Assembly: GCA_905221605.1 (NCBI GenBank)
Contig: CAJNDS010002627.1
Location: 253,857-317,856 of the forward strand
DNA length: 64,000 bases
Direction: 5' to 3'
DNA from: Symbiodinium natans
Taxonomy: Eukaryota; Sar; Dinophyceae; Suessiales; Symbiodiniaceae
The notes below the pieces were generated by a model. The model made no database searches and was not told the origin of the DNA. It saw only the letters and a program-made list of their open reading frames with translations. Position numbers and translations under genes: made by a program. Shown piece by piece: positions 19,269 through 31,158 of the stretch. How positions within the stretch are numbered: the stretch's first letter is position 1; each line of letters starts with the position of its first letter.

Positions 19269-22048
19269 ACATGTGTACCAACATGTCTTGATATGTTCTA
19301 ATATGCACTACACAACATGAGTCATAAGCATGAAGATGTACTAATAAGTACGAGTTATGTACCAATATGCTTTCATGCGTACTAATGGGCGTTGACATGC
19401 ACCTCGTCATGTACGACATGAAAGACATTGAAGGGATGCATGAGGATTGCGGGTTGGGAAACCGATCCACATGGGTTGATGCGTCAGCATCACTGTCCCT
19501 CATAGCTTACCGCGTCTGTCAAAGTGACCGGCGCTTGCAACGTCCTGTAACCGTCAGGCCTTGAGGGCATGAGGGCTCAACCTTCAAGACCCTTTAAACT
19601 CAAAACTGTCCTGGCAGTTCAAGACGTTACCGCCTGACGCCACATGCCTTGGAACAGAGCAGCAATGCGGGTGGTAACTGGAGGTTCACAATGCAGCACT
19701 TTGTGGACCTTCGTGGCACCTGGCCGTCTTCCACTTCTGCCAAGCCAACAGCCCTCGGTAGCGCTTAACGAGAGGCCTTCATGTCGGTTCCACATTCAGG
19801 TGTCAGGGTTTAGGGCGGCTTTGAGTTTCGTTTTCAAGTCTCTGAACGCCAGAAGCGGGTTCCGCTCGCACGTGCTTCCCAGGGGTCTCAAGGACGGGTT
19901 TAGGAGGTGAACGCAGGGCCCCTGGCGCTTAGACCGATCAAACCCAAAGAGGACGCCACTCACAAGCCAGAATCCCACAAATCCTATGCCAGGACAGAGG
20001 ATCCCAATCACTGCTCCCAGAATCCCTCCAAGACCCCCACATCTAACTATGAACCTGGGTTGCAGAAAAACTTTCCAAGCTCGTTCAGTTTTACTCGTTT
20101 GTTGGGGGTCACCTGTTATTGTGTTCCACGCGGTGGTTCGGGGACATGTCGTAAAGTTAAAGCTTCTGGCAGCAAGGGCCCTTCAACCCAGGGAAGCAGG
20201 AAAGTTTCAGGCCTAAAGGGCCTAAAGGCTGAGGCTTTCAGGGCCTTTGGCTTCCAGAAAGCTTTGAGACGGCCAGAGTCCAAGAGAACCCCAACAGCAT
20301 CAAGGCTTCACCAAGTTTGTTGGGGGGAGAGGCGCGAGACGAATAAAGGGAGCAGCATCAACGGTCTCATGAAAACGACATCACCTCAACGGATTCTGCT
20401 CTGGGGCAGCTACTGGAGACCCGTCTCGAGGTCGTGCAGCTCCATACCCCTTCCGCACCTCCAAAAGGGCTCTGGTGCGATTCGGATTCATATTTGCCAC
20501 ATCCGTCTTGGCAAGACAGCTTCTAGCTTGCAAGTTGCAGCCGTCGCTTGTAACAACACCTCACCTTCATCATTCATATATATGTCGTGCCACCCTTCCT
20601 GAAACCGCTGTTCGATGTCCAGAGAGTGGATGCTCATATCTCATGCCGGGTAACTTTCTGCGAGCAGTGCAAACGCAACAAAGTTCTGCAGTTAGTGGAA
20701 ACTTGCGCTTGCCAATCCAAAACAGAGTTGGGGGAGCGGGAGCGGGAGGCACTCACAAACATCAAGGAGTGCAGCCCTAATTCGGGCATGTTAGTTCCGT
20801 CGGGCCCTGGCTGGAAAGTGGTTGAACCCAAACTTTGTAGTACCACATGCAGCAAGCCATAACTGACACCAGCCCAGGCCGTCATCCTGCCAGCAATAGT
20901 AGGGTCCATCCAAGTCTGAGAACCAAGCCCCGAATCCTAATGACCAAAACTCAGCGTGACCCAAGAAAGATCCAAACTCTGCTGAACTCCTTGGCCCTTG
21001 TCGCACCCCGGGAGAGCTTGAAAAACCAAACGCGGATCTATGGTAAAATGATACTGGACTGTTCCAACATCTACATACCAACAGCCACGGCAACGCAAAA
21101 ATTACGAGTTTGACGCAAGAACTGAACCCTGAGCCCTTGTGTTTCACCGCAAAGGCACCTGGCGGCTCCCTACGCTTCGGCAGAGTTCTGAGCCAAGGGT
21201 GCAAAGGCGCGCTCTGCGTTTTCGACTTTCCCTGCCCTTCCCTCTCCCTCCCCCTCCCCCTGTCCCTCTCGTGTTCAGGATATGTCAAGCCAGCACAGGG
21301 TCTCCATGCCGGCAAAACCATTATATTGCACCCCACTACCGGCGTCATCAATGGACGTGGTTCCGAGCCGAGACATCATGTTTGGCTCTCAGAAGGTCGC
21401 AACGGAAGTTTTCAAGGGGGCTCCCCATCAAGGCCGCACTGAAGCAGCTCTGAAGCAGGGGGGCCTTGAAACATGTTTCTGCAGTGTTGGTAAACCCAAC
21501 ATCAAACCACATGTTCATGCCAACCAACTTCCCTCGGAATCTTGGATCCCCCTCCCACGGTCAAAGCCCAGCACACCAAAACGATCCCACGATGCCACCA
21601 ACAGTTTTCCAGACGGACTTTTTCAGCGCTTCGGCCGGCCAGCAGCTTTCAATGAGCAGCCTCCGACCTCGAACCGCGGTTGCAATCATGCCCAAAGGCT
21701 GAGAGGGTGCTCTTGGTGTTGGGTTCTCTATGGTTTTCTTCAGGAAAGCATGAGCGATACCTGCTCAAATGTGCCCCAGATGCCGCACTTTTTTTGTGTA
21801 GGTGCTGATCCGGAGTCGTGCTGGAGACGACGCTCGAAAACCCTCAACACATGTACTGCGCATGTCCCCCCAGCTTCGGCCCGTCCAGCACAGTTAAACT
21901 CTGAACCTGCCTGTGAACCAGAGATATAAACGCATGGGGCCTCTTAGGCAGCCCGAAACCCGTCAATCGCCCACTACAAATCCAGGTACCCATGGCCATT
22001 TCGAAAAAGAAGGAGGGAAAGGGCCACAGCCAGAAATGAGGGCCCCAC
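19269..22048. other. No supportable gene
   Basis: Two long frames on the plus strand (19907-20602, 21282-21929) lack coding character. A CCCTCCCC-rich pyrimidine run lies at about 21235-21273. No array in this stretch. Confidence 0.45.
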
Positions 22049-22185
22049 CCCTTGGCTGCCGGAGGCAACGTCTTCTTTGCCGGAGGCGGCATCTTCCATG
22101 GTGGCACCGGCACAGCCCCCGGCCCAGGGGGCACATCCGGTGGTCCAGGAGGCGCAGCGACCTCGATGGAAGGGGGGATTTGCGG
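22049..22185 (-). CDS. Exon, proline-rich
   Basis: 137 nt, phase 0 to 2. The acceptor CCCTAAG|CCG is a telomeric unit with one change; donor AAGGG|GTGGGG. Reads PQIPPSIEVAAPPGPPDVPP, then GPGAVPVPPWKMPPPAKKTL and ends PPAAK. A proline-rich linker, possibly SH3/WW-type ligand or simply disordered. In phase with 22409-22491. Confidence 0.6.
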
Positions 22186-22408
22186 CTTAGGGTTTAGGGT
22201 GTAGGGTATGGGTTTAGGGTTTAGGGTTTAGGGTTTGGGGTTTGGGGTTTGGGGTTTAGGGTTTAGGGTTTCGGGTTTCGGGTTTCGGGTTTAGGGTTTC
22301 GGGTGTCGGGTCTCGGGTTTCGGGTTTAGGGTTTAGGGTTTAGGGTTTAGGGTTTCGGGTTTAGGGTTTGGGGTTTAGGGTTTTAGGGTTTAGGGATCTC
22401 CATGAGAC
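22186..22408 (-). other. Candidate intron composed of telomeric repeat
   Basis: 223 nt. In the minus sense only the first 14 nt (GTCTCATGGAGATC) are unique; the rest is degenerate CCCTAAA/CCCGAAA ending CCCTAAG. Both flanking exons are phase 0. Confidence 0.5.
22187..22397 (+). repeat. Telomere-like array, TTTAGGG with many TTTCGGG
   Basis: About thirty units, enriched for TTTCGGG and TTTGGGG variants. Confidence 0.95.
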
Positions 22409-22491
22409 CTCCTGGCCGTCCGGAAGCCGCTCCGGAGGAGGCGGCGGCTGCAGAGCCTTCCCACACTCGGTGGACCAACTGTCGCGCAGTT
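22409..22491 (-). CDS. Exon, proline-rich
   Basis: 83 nt, 2 nt + 27 codons. Donor CAGGAG|GTCTCATG. Reads LRDSWSTECGKALQPPPPPE and ends RLPDGQE. A second acceptor, GCGACAG|T at 22478, would give a 70-nt exon whose phase fits exon 23497-23585 directly. The opposite strand is also open (Ala/Pro-rich). Confidence 0.55.
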
Positions 22492-22507
22492 CTTTTAATG
22501 TTGCACG

Positions 22508-22562
22508 TTTAGGGTTTAGGGTTTGGGGTTTAGGGTTTAGGGTTTAGGGTTTAGGGCTTAGG
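22508..22562 (+). repeat. Telomere-like array, TTTAGGG
   Basis: Seven to eight units. Confidence 0.9.
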
Positions 22563-23328
22563 GCACCCCAAACAAACAAAAACAATGTTGAGATTCTTGG
22601 CTCACCCTCTATAAACGGGAACGGAGCCCGGTGGAAGGGGTCGAGGGTTGAGGGGAAGCCTGAAGCTTGAGGGTCTAAGCTTTCCAGTCTTTTTGGGCTC
22701 CCGGGCCAGGGGGGCTGCGGATTAAAGGGGGTAACCGAAACAACTTACTAAAAGCGATGAGGGCAGCTCGTGGGCTACTACTCCCTTGGAAAATTGTTTC
22801 GGGCCTGTTTCGGAATGACAATTTAAAAAGCAAGTAAATAACGCCGGACTCCAGAAAATTCCTGGGTTTCTTATTCAAAACTATTGCGAGTTCTTGGCTT
22901 TCCGGCCCGCCCTCGCCCTCCCCCCAACCCGCATAATTGCGGGTAACCTTGTCAATAGGGGCACCGTTCTATAATTTTTCAGAACTTCGCATAAAACCGG
23001 GCAACGATACTAAAGCGGCGGCAACATTCATAGCGAGAACGCGGAGTTTGCACGAAAGATGCGGCCTTTCCGGGAGTTGTGGCCGATGATGTCACGAGCC
23101 GCATGTCCAGCTTCCGATCTCCATGCAGATTCGCGGCCATGCGCGTTCAGCGTTTTCGTTGACAAGCCAACATCGTCACATAAAGGAACTGCCGACAAGA
23201 ACCAGCTCGCAAGCAACTCCAAATCGGGGGATGCAACCCTATAAGTCCAGGACTATACCGTCCCATTGCTTTGGAAGTCTGGCACACTGTCATGGCTTCA
23301 CTTTTTGGCCATGCCCTCGTGATGAACA

Positions 23329-23478
23329 AATATTAACAATAATACGATTACTAATATTCATAATACTCACAATCCTAATTCTATCTATATTATGAATATT
23401 TTAATAATATCAACATTATTGGCAGTAGTAATCATATTTACATTATTAAATAAAAAAATCATATTTTTTATTCAGATT
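23329..23478. repeat. AT-rich island, degenerate (AAT)n
   Basis: About 150 bp of AAT/ATT-rich sequence in a GC-balanced background; same texture as 33297-33378. Its Ile/Leu/Met-rich translation is a by-product. Confidence 0.6.
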
Positions 23479-23496
23479 CATAAGACTAAACTTCAC

Positions 23497-23585
23497 GCAG
23501 CCGGGCCTGGCCGCTCAATATCTGCCGCAGCTGCACCAAAGATGCCTTCGGTCTCTCGGGGTGCCGTTTGCGAAGCGATTGAGAG
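23497..23585 (-). CDS. Exon, unassigned
   Basis: 89 nt, phase 0 to 2. Acceptor CCCTGAAG|CTC directly at the telomeric array; donor GGCTGC|GTGAAG. Reads LSIASQTAPRETEGIFGAAA and ends ADIERPGPA. Confidence 0.55.
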
Positions 23586-23587
23586 CT

Positions 23588-23657
23588 TCAGGGTTTAGGG
23601 TTTAGGGTTTAGGGTTTAGGGTTTAGGGTTTGGGGTTTGGGGTTTGGGGTTTAGGGC
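23588..23657 (+). repeat. Telomere-like array, TTTAGGG
   Basis: Nine to ten units with TTTGGGG variants. Confidence 0.9.
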
Positions 23658-25058
23658 TTGAGATAAGTGTGCGAGGTTAGGCATTGCAAAGTATGAATAG
23701 CTTCGTAGTGGCTACGCTTGGTGTCCAAAATCCTCGTTTCGTGCAGGCACCAGCACCGCATAGTACTGTCCACAGTTGGGAAATGACAAGCTGGCGACGT
23801 TGTTTTTTCAGACTGCGAAGCTTGTGGTATGACTCAAAGGCACTACGAGCCCCAACGCTGTAGCCGCAAAAAATGGCCCCCCCACCCCCAGGAGCATGTT
23901 ATACCGTCTCAGACAAGAACCGACGCCCCAAACCTCTGAATTCGACAAGAGCTACCTTCAGTAGAGAAACTTAACAGTTGTTCAGGTTGTTCAAACTCAA
24001 ATTTTAGACGTTGCAAGAGGGATCTTGAAAGTCAGTGGGTGGCGCTGATACCCCTTGACCCCGATGTGCAAATACCCAGTCCGCTCTCCCCATGCTCAGG
24101 GCGCCCTGGAGATGGTAGAAGACTCAACAAGGGCCGCTTTTTGCCAACGGGGGCTACTGACTTTGTCATGTCGATATCTTGCTCTTGAGGGACCTGGGAC
24201 CTGCGGCCGTCGCTTCTGCGCTTCTTGCAAGGTCCCTGGAGCTCGTCTCATCAGTTTGTGCGGCTGCCCGCCGCTTGCTGAGCGCCCGTACTGGAAACTA
24301 GCAAGGCCATCCGGAGCTTATCCATCAAGAAATGCCGAGCCTGCAGTCTCCTAATACCGTAGGCAAACAGGCAAACGCGGAGCGCTCCGAAGTGAAGATG
24401 CCTTCCCCCCGCGGTAAACTCCAGCAGCGCTCTCCGGTGAAAACATGACGAACATGCTTGTGCTGCCACAGTTTTGATCACAGATCTTCTGAAACACAAT
24501 GTTGTGGACCTGCCGGCCCGAACTTGGATCTCCAAAGATGTCCTGCGATTGGCAGAACAAAGCCGGTGAACATTGACCTCATAAACTTTATCTTTTCATG
24601 CACATCATGCCATGATAGGTATCTACAGGTTTATCTCGCTATGTCTTTCAGTACTTGCATGACATTCTTTCTTTCTGTCGTTCTTTCTTTCTTTCGTGGG
24701 GCAAGGGGGAAGGTTCAAACAAGTTGCTTCGCGCCCTACCCGTACCCCCTTCACCGCCACGCTTTCCCCCCCTGAGCTCTGAATCTCTCATGAATGCCCC
24801 AAAGCATCAGCGTCGGGGATGTGCACAGCGGGCCCTTTCCTCTAAAGTATCCTCGCTGCCCGCCCAAGCAAAAGCATGAGAGGCCGGAATCCTCTATGGG
24901 AAGTCAACCTTGAGATGCCCAGCCCACAAGCTCTGCGTGCTCGACGCAAACACCAAAAAAAAACCCACCCCAAGTCCTAAAACAAGAAGTGCCAAAGCCT
25001 AAGACCGAAGCCTTCATAAGACTCTTCACTAAGCCCCCTCCTATTCAGTTTCTCTTGC
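23658..25058. other. No supportable gene
   Basis: Chance frames on both strands; a TTTC microsatellite at about 24666-24697. Confidence 0.45.
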
Positions 25059-25132
25059 CAGCCAGGTGCAGCCGGGGAATTTGGGGAGGTGGCCGGCAGC
25101 GCCGGCGGCGCCGGCGGCGCCGAGACGGGCTC
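25059..25132 (-). CDS. Exon, Pro/Ala-rich
   Basis: 74 nt, phase 0 to 2. Acceptor CTTTGAG|GAG; best donor is GC type, GGCTG|GCAAGAG. Reads EPVSAPPAPPALPATSPNSP and ends AAPG. Composition matches the other Pro/Ala-rich exons up to 28.7 kb. Confidence 0.45.
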
Positions 25133-25369
25133 CTCAAAGTGTTCATGGATCGCGATTGACACAACGTGGCAGGGACGCAGCATCCCCGGACAAGACCAAG
25201 ACAAAGCGCCCAAAAGCACGACAACCACATTCATGGCTGCTGAAAATGGCCCGTCCCAAGTCGCGCAAGGCAGCCAAAGAGGCAGCACAGCCGACCGTCC
25301 ATACGGCACAGCCCAGGAGCCCCGACAAGAACTCAGGCACACGGGACAGGTTCGGGCCGAGACAAACAG

Positions 25370-25540
25370 AGACAGAGAGAGAGAGAGAGAGACAGAGAGA
25401 GACAGAGAGAGACAGAGAGAGACAGAGAGAGACAGAGAGAGACAGAGAGAGACAGAGAGAGACAGAGAGGCAAGGGCAGAGACTGAGACAAAGGCAGAGA
25501 GGGGGAGAGAGCGGCAAAGGCAGAGAGAGAGAGAGAGGGA
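25370..25540. repeat. (GAGACA)n microsatellite
   Basis: Ten regular GAGAGACA units at about 25382-25467, then decayed GAGA/GGCA repeats. Confidence 0.95.
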
Positions 25541-25720
25541 GCCCCAAGTTGCAAACTCAGGCTCATGGGGTGAGTCGAAAGATGGGGTGACGGCTCCCAG
25601 GCAATCCTAGCACCTTAAACTTTCGCGATCAAAAATGGAGGCTGTTCGCCAATGAAGTAGCCCAACTGCAACGTGCCATAACCCAATTCCGCGGGGGGGC
25701 TCAATGGGTCAGGGGGAGCC

Positions 25721-25761
25721 CTAAACCCTGAACCTTAAACCCTAAACCCTAAACCCTAAAC
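25721..25761 (-). repeat. Telomere-like array, CCCTAAA on +
   Basis: Five to six units, starting the intron after exon 25762-25853. Confidence 0.9.
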
Positions 25762-25853
25762 CCTAAGCATGTTCGCTTTGTGGCCTTCGGGGGCTGCGAT
25801 GGCTCCACTTCCGCCACAGCAGCTGTGGGTCCCGTGGGTCCTGTCTTCGCCCC
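25762..25853 (-). CDS. Exon, Pro/Ala/Lys-rich
   Basis: 92 nt, phase 0 to 2. Acceptor TTTAG|GGG and donor CTTAGG|GTTTAGGG both lie inside telomere-like repeat. Reads GAKTGPTGPTAAVAEVEPSQ and ends PPKATKRTCL. The plus strand is open too (HVRFVAFGGCDGST), so strand is inferred from neighbours. Confidence 0.5.
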
Positions 25854-25916
25854 CTAAACCCTAAACCCTAAACCCTAAACCCTAAACCCTAAACCCTGAA
25901 CCCTGAACCCTAAATT
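25854..25916 (-). repeat. Telomere-like array, CCCTAAA on +
   Basis: Eight to nine units. Confidence 0.95.
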
Positions 25917-26546
25917 CCTCAGAAAGTTAGAGGCTCCTTCAATCCTCGAGGGTGGTGCCCCAAAGCTGGGGTAAGGCAACTCTACCTGCGAGGCCTCTAG
26001 CTGCGAGGACTCCACTTGCAAGGAACTCTTGCTTCACCCTCTTCGTTGCAAGAGGCTCCGATTCCAAACAGAGCTCGTGGCTCCAAAATCCTAAGCTGCA
26101 AGAAGCCCCGAGTTCCTCTACAGAGCCCCGGAACCCTCATGACTCTGTCCTGAGGGCATCTCGGCAGCACCGCCCGCGGGCTGCGGCCTTGATGTGAGAT
26201 GCACATGTTTCACACTTCTGCTGCTTTAGGGGGGTGCGATGTTCAGATTCGTACGTCAGGGCTTTCGGGTTTTTGTTTACGCATCCTGCGGAGTCCAGGG
26301 TGCATGTTTGAACGTGCTCAGGGTTTCAAGGCTTGCTCACATGGAACGACCACAAAGCAGCCCTACAGTACGAAGACGACTTCTCCTTAACTTTGCAAGT
26401 ACGCCCATCCTGACGATCATCATGGTGCGTGGCTCGACCCTTAAACTCATCTCAACTCCAAATTACCAGATGCCATTCCCACCGTTCCCCCACACACCCT
26501 ACACTTGCCTCAGCTTTCTCACCCCTCCAATCCCTGTCCGACATTC

Positions 26547-26630
26547 CTGTGCCCCGGGCGCCGCTGGAGCAGACGTGGCGGCAGCCATGGCTGCAGCTGC
26601 CGCCGCGAAGGCGGAGGCGAACTTTGAGGC
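26547..26630 (-). CDS. Exon, alanine-rich
   Basis: 84 nt, 28 codons, phase 0-0. Excellent acceptor CCCTTCCCAG|GCC beside the array; GA-type donor GCACAG|GAATGT. Reads ASKFASAFAAAAAAMAAATS and ends APAAPGAQ. Phases agree with 27084-27158 and 25762-25853. Confidence 0.5.
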
Positions 26631-26637
26631 CTGGGAA

Positions 26638-26695
26638 GGGTTTAGGGTTTCGGGTTTCGGGTTTCGGGTTTAGGGTTTAGGGTTTAGGGTTTAGG
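26638..26695 (+). repeat. Telomere-like array, TTTAGGG/TTTCGGG
   Basis: Eight units. Confidence 0.9.
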
Positions 26696-27002
26696 CTTCA
26701 CGGGGGTTTGCTCGGCTTTCTGGGCACCGAAAGGGGCTTCGAGTGATGCACTGACCCACTTTAAGCCTGGAGAAGTTGGCCTGTTCGGCCTTTGCTTAGG
26801 ATTCAACTCTCCTGTCGTGTTTTTTCACAACGAGTCACACTGTCAGAGAGTTGTGCAACCTGTGGGGTGTCGAAGCACCGAGCACTTGCATGGAAGGGCT
26901 CCCTGGCTTGCAAAGCGGCCTCTGCAAAACCATCCCACAACACTTTGGCCCCTTAGAACCCCTTATGCCCAAAAGCTGAGTTTGCAAACTTTGCTCGTCC
27001 AA

Positions 27003-27072
27003 AAACCCTAAACCCTGAACCCTAAACCCCAAACCCTAAACCCTAAACCCTAAACCCTAAACCCTAAACCCC
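27003..27072 (-). repeat. Telomere-like array, CCCTAAA on +
   Basis: Nine units. Confidence 0.95.
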
Positions 27073-27083
27073 GGGCTCCTCAC

Positions 27084-27158
27084 CTTGGCCTCCGCCTCTG
27101 CCGTCTCCTCTGCCGTGGGTGGCGGAGCCTGGCATCGGCTTTGCGACTTGAGCCCCGC
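27084..27158 (-). CDS. Exon, unassigned
   Basis: 75 nt, 25 codons, phase 0-0. Acceptor GTGAGGCAG|GCG and a very good donor GCCAAG|GTGAGGAG. Reads AGLKSQSRCQAPPPTAEETA and ends EAEAK. The donor fixes the strand as minus. Confidence 0.6.
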
Positions 27159-27203
27159 CTGCCTCACCCCAAAGGGCGGTTTCCGCAATTAGGGTACCTG
27201 TTT

Positions 27204-27269
27204 TAGGGGTTTAGGGTTTAGGGTTTAGGGTTTAGGGTTTAGGGTTTAGCGTTTAGGGTTTAGGGTTTT
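27204..27269 (+). repeat. Telomere-like array, TTTAGGG
   Basis: Nine units; forms an inverted pair with 27003-27072 around exon 27084-27158. Confidence 0.95.
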
Positions 27270-27911
27270 GGGGGTCCTTGTTAGAAGGGGATCGCTGCTG
27301 TTTGGGGTCTAGTTTAGGGGTCCCCTATTTTCGTAACCCCCAAATCTTGCATGTTGCCCCTCCAAATCCCACGGATTTTCCACCCCTCCCCCACCCTTTC
27401 TCCGCAACGCCACAAAGCCTGAGCAGCTCAAGATGGGACGATTGGGCTTCACAAGAGTCTGTCAAATGTTCTGGCAGCTTTCAGGGCTTGAGGGCTTTTG
27501 TTGCATGCTTTAGCTGCCTCGTTGAAGCTGTGCGAGGCTTCTTACAACCCTAAAACATCTAGGCCACGAATTCAACCCTTGGCCTCCCTTTGCAATAGCA
27601 GTAGAGTGGCCTAGGGCTTTGCACTGTGCGATGGTGACCTCCTACAAGTAGCAGAGCGAGCGAATGCAGAGAGGCCGAAATGGAAAGTATCGAGACCTCG
27701 AACAAAGATGAACAAAGGTCCAAACCCCAACGCTGGAGAGTCGAAGGCTACCCGCGCAATTCGAGCTTAGGCGGCCTAGGTAGGTGTGTTGCAAACATGT
27801 AGATTTCCCGACCAAACGATGAACAAACAACAAAAAAAGATGCTGCCCAGAACCTGTCCTTAAGGCCTGGGCGTGTCGGAACCCAGAAGTCGAAGCCCTG
27901 CACCCGGACAC

Positions 27912-27964
27912 CACTCTTGAAGTCGGCCTTGGCCGCTGCCACGGCGGCTTTCTTGGCCAGCTTC
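27912..27964 (-). CDS. Exon, Lys/Ala-rich
   Basis: 53 nt, 1 nt + 17 codons + 1 nt. Acceptor ACACCCTCGGTGCAG|G, donor AGTG|GTGTCCGG. Reads KLAKKAAVAAAKADFKS. In phase after exon 28642-28704. Its join to 27084-27158 needs an unseen exon. Confidence 0.5.
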
Positions 27965-28641
27965 CTGCACCGAGGGTGTTTTTGGGTCGATGAGCAGCTG
28001 AATCCCGATTCTCCAGAGCTGCCATGCAGTGGATGATCCCGAGAGTTCCCGCGCCCCCATGATCAATGCATTCCCCACATCAGCCCGAAGATTCTCCCGG
28101 AAAGCTGCCTAAGTTCAGGGTGGCGATAGTCAAGACGATAGTCAAGACACCTGCCTTTAGCTTTCTCGAGGTGCCTTTTGGGTGTTCGGGGCTGGGCCCA
28201 AACCACCACATGTCCCAAACCATGCATCCCGCCACGGGTCCTACGAGATCTACACGCCTGAGAGCCACCTTTTTCAACCCATGCGACACGGCAGAGCCTC
28301 CTGATATTGGAGAAGGATTCGAAGCATGGTCACACAAGAACCGGTAAAGAGCCAGGATCCCCATGAGATGCTCCGATGGAACCCGTGGGCCCAGGTGTTG
28401 AGCTGAGACGCTTCTTCAAGCTCCGGAGCTGGCTCAGTGCGCTTGGGAGCTGGGCTCTATAGGCTTCTTATGGATCGGCCTCCAATGAGCAACAACTCCA
28501 TCGTAAAGCTTAAGCCCCTGATGATTCCCGAAAAAATGAAGCTTCAGGTCGCTAGGTTCGAGGCTTTCTGTTCTTGACCAGCGGACCAAGCATCGGATCC
28601 GCTCTGAGCCGGAGATTGGGGATCCGGTTAACGGCCACTAC

Positions 28642-28704
28642 GCGCTGGGAGCAGCGTCAGCGTAGCCGGACGCAGCGCCCTTCGACAGCTCCTCCTGTTC
28701 GGAT
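28642..28704 (-). CDS. Exon, unassigned
   Basis: 63 nt, 1 nt + 20 codons + 2 nt. Strong polypyrimidine acceptor CTCCCCTTTGCCAG|A, donor CAGCGC|GTAGTGG. Reads SEQEELSKGAASGYADAAPS. The open frame continues upstream of the acceptor (APSKPKLPPKASSGPSLPF), so the exon could be longer. Confidence 0.55.
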
Positions 28705-31062
28705 CTGGCAAAGGGGAGGGAAGGCCCAGATGAAGCTTTGGGTGGGAGTTTTGGTTTCGAAGGGGCAAGCATCATTCCTCTGGCAGCTCCAAACCTCGCA
28801 ACCTGCACCGCACCATGCTGTACTGAACCATGCCAAGCGGCAACGAGCTGGTAAACAATGGCACTTGTGACCTCGCCGATCGCCGCTTTGCTCTCCAGGT
28901 ACTCCTGAACGAAGATCTGCGGACTGTCAACAAGCTCGTTGCAGCTGTTCATGAACACCCTCTTAGACCGTTGCATAAGCACCCTGACATTCCTACAACA
29001 CTCAGAACACTGAAACGCCGACCCATCATGTTTCCTACAGCAAGGGTCCCATGTTTGCGCTGGGGGGGTTTAGGGCGGCTCAGGGCTGATGCAGGGGGAA
29101 GCCATGGATGCAACAGGCGAGTGTCACTGACGAGCTCGGAATGCGAAAGACCCCGAATTATTTCGGGTTTAGCACCCCTCTGAATGAAGGAGCGAGCATG
29201 GCTTCATCTAAGTCCATAATCGATGAAAACCCAAGCCACTCCACTCACTCGACTCGAGCCCAAGACTCCTGCAGTGCACCTTGGGGATGTGTGCTCAGCC
29301 CATTACCTGGGGTCGTGCTGGTCAAAGGGGGTTCGATGCCAGACTAGAAGTCTCAAGCAGAAGCTGCTCAGGGCTTTCGGACTCCACGAGGAGGAAGAGA
29401 CAAAGTCGCGAGGGGGAGCGCCCCCAGCACCCAGAAATCCGGTGTCTGCAAAGCTGCATGCGTTGTCGCAGAAGCAGATCACAAAGTACGGAACTTGCAG
29501 CTCCTCTACAGGCTTTGGGAGTTACAGGGACTTTAGGGTTCAAGATGTCGAGCTTGCTTGGATACTTCTATCCGTGGAGCGCAACATGTGGTAAAGCCAG
29601 TGTCAACTGCTAAGACCGCCCCTGCACCGAGTCAATGCCACAAAGGCAGCCACCACATTCACAAAGGCAGCTGCAAGCACTTGCAAGCACTCCCATCTTG
29701 CGCCGCAGACTTTTTGCACGAGCAAGTTTACGGTGAGTCCACGCCAAGCCTTCTGAAGGCTGGACTCGGAAGCGCGAACGCTCCCTTGTTCATGACACTT
29801 CATGACACTCCGTGACGCACTCCGTGACACGCAGCCACAAGCGCGACCAACGTGCGAGGAAGACCACGAAACCATCCCCGAAAAGATCCCCGAAAAGCAC
29901 ACGGCATCCACGAAAGCACACAGGTTGCTCCAGGCACGGGTAGAGTTGGGCGGCACTTGGGTCGGCAGAAGATTGAAGAGTTCTCTAGCGAATGCGGTTG
30001 AATGAAAGCCCTGTCATTGGGAACCATAGCACTCAAGAGTAACAGCGACACAGAAAGGGAGCAGGCTGTCCTCACACAAGATCCACTCATTGCCACAAGT
30101 CATCCCAACGATGTCCCCAATGCCTTGCAGGATCGGGCCAGACCAGACACTCCAGACCCCCAGACCCCTTTGACAGGCGCAAACCTGCAGGCCCTGCAGT
30201 TTGGAGTCCGTGGAGTTGCAGTGACCATTGCATCTTTTGAGAGAATCCACATCCGAATCCTCAATCAGGATTTAGTATCCCCTACAAGGCAGCGGGCCTC
30301 GGTAAGAGCGGATCTCTGCTCGAGTCTCGAACCTTGGGCCGACGGTATTGACGTAGACCGTCTCCTGGAAGTGTGGAGAGAGCAACGCTGTTCATGTGCA
30401 ATGCCATGAGCACGGCAAGGTTCAAGAGGCCGCTCTCCAAGGTGTAGGGGGTTTTTCTCAGTGGTTACAAACAGTAGTTCTTTCTTTTATAAAAACTGTC
30501 TTTATAAACAATTCACTGTTTTTATAAAAAAGAAGTTTTGGTTCCAGGGGGAACACTGGTGAGGCTGTGGGACCGGCTTGGGTCCAGAGCCTGGGGCATG
30601 TTCGGGAATGAGGGTTCACTGAGGGTTCACCTCGTGCAAACCAGACGCAAATCCGTTGAGGTTTTGGGTTCAGGGCTTCCTTTGTGGCTTTGTGCCTTGT
30701 GCCCCCTCAATGAGGCATGCAATGCAGGTAGGTGACTTGGAGAGCTCGGAGGGTTCTTGGGAACTCGGGCTTTGGAGTTTCCCACGTTGTGAAAGATTTG
30801 TGCGCAGTGTGTGAGGGCTCGCCTCAAAGCGGCAACCCCATCGATGTGCGCAGCGTATCGTGGTAACCATCCTCAAAACTGTCGTCGCTTGTGGATCCGC
30901 ACATTCTTGTCACGTCTCGAAGTGGCGCCCACAGTATCCACAGTGGCAGACTTCGCGTCGATGCTGCTTCACTTCTGTTGTCTCTTGTTGTGCGGCATTG
31001 TGGAACTACCGATGGGCAGCTTCGTCAAGTCTGCGCTCACAGTGTATCTTGGTGTTGATGAT
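28705..31062. other. No firm gene
   Basis: One weak minus candidate near 29340-29385 (SESPEQLLLETSSLAS). Other frames look like chance. No telomere-like array. Confidence 0.4.
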
Positions 31063-31126
31063 GATTCTTTTGATGATGCTGCTGATGATGATGATGATGA
31101 CGATGACGATGACGATGATGACGATC

Positions 31127-31158
<32 letters not shown>

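Noticed and set aside
19907-20602. 231-aa plus ORF
   Set aside because: Residue composition is random-like with no domain; no splice or neighbour support.
21282-21929. 215-aa plus ORF
   Set aside because: Low-complexity Ser/Pro/His mix typical of chance frames; no recognisable motif.
23329-23478. Nuclear mitochondrial insertion (nad3-like Ile/Leu peptide)
   Set aside because: Looks like degenerate (AAT)n; dinoflagellate mitochondria lack nad genes, and 33297-33378 has the same texture.
25382-25467. Arg/Glu-rich protein from the GAGACA tract
   Set aside because: Pure microsatellite translation; all frames are repetitive.
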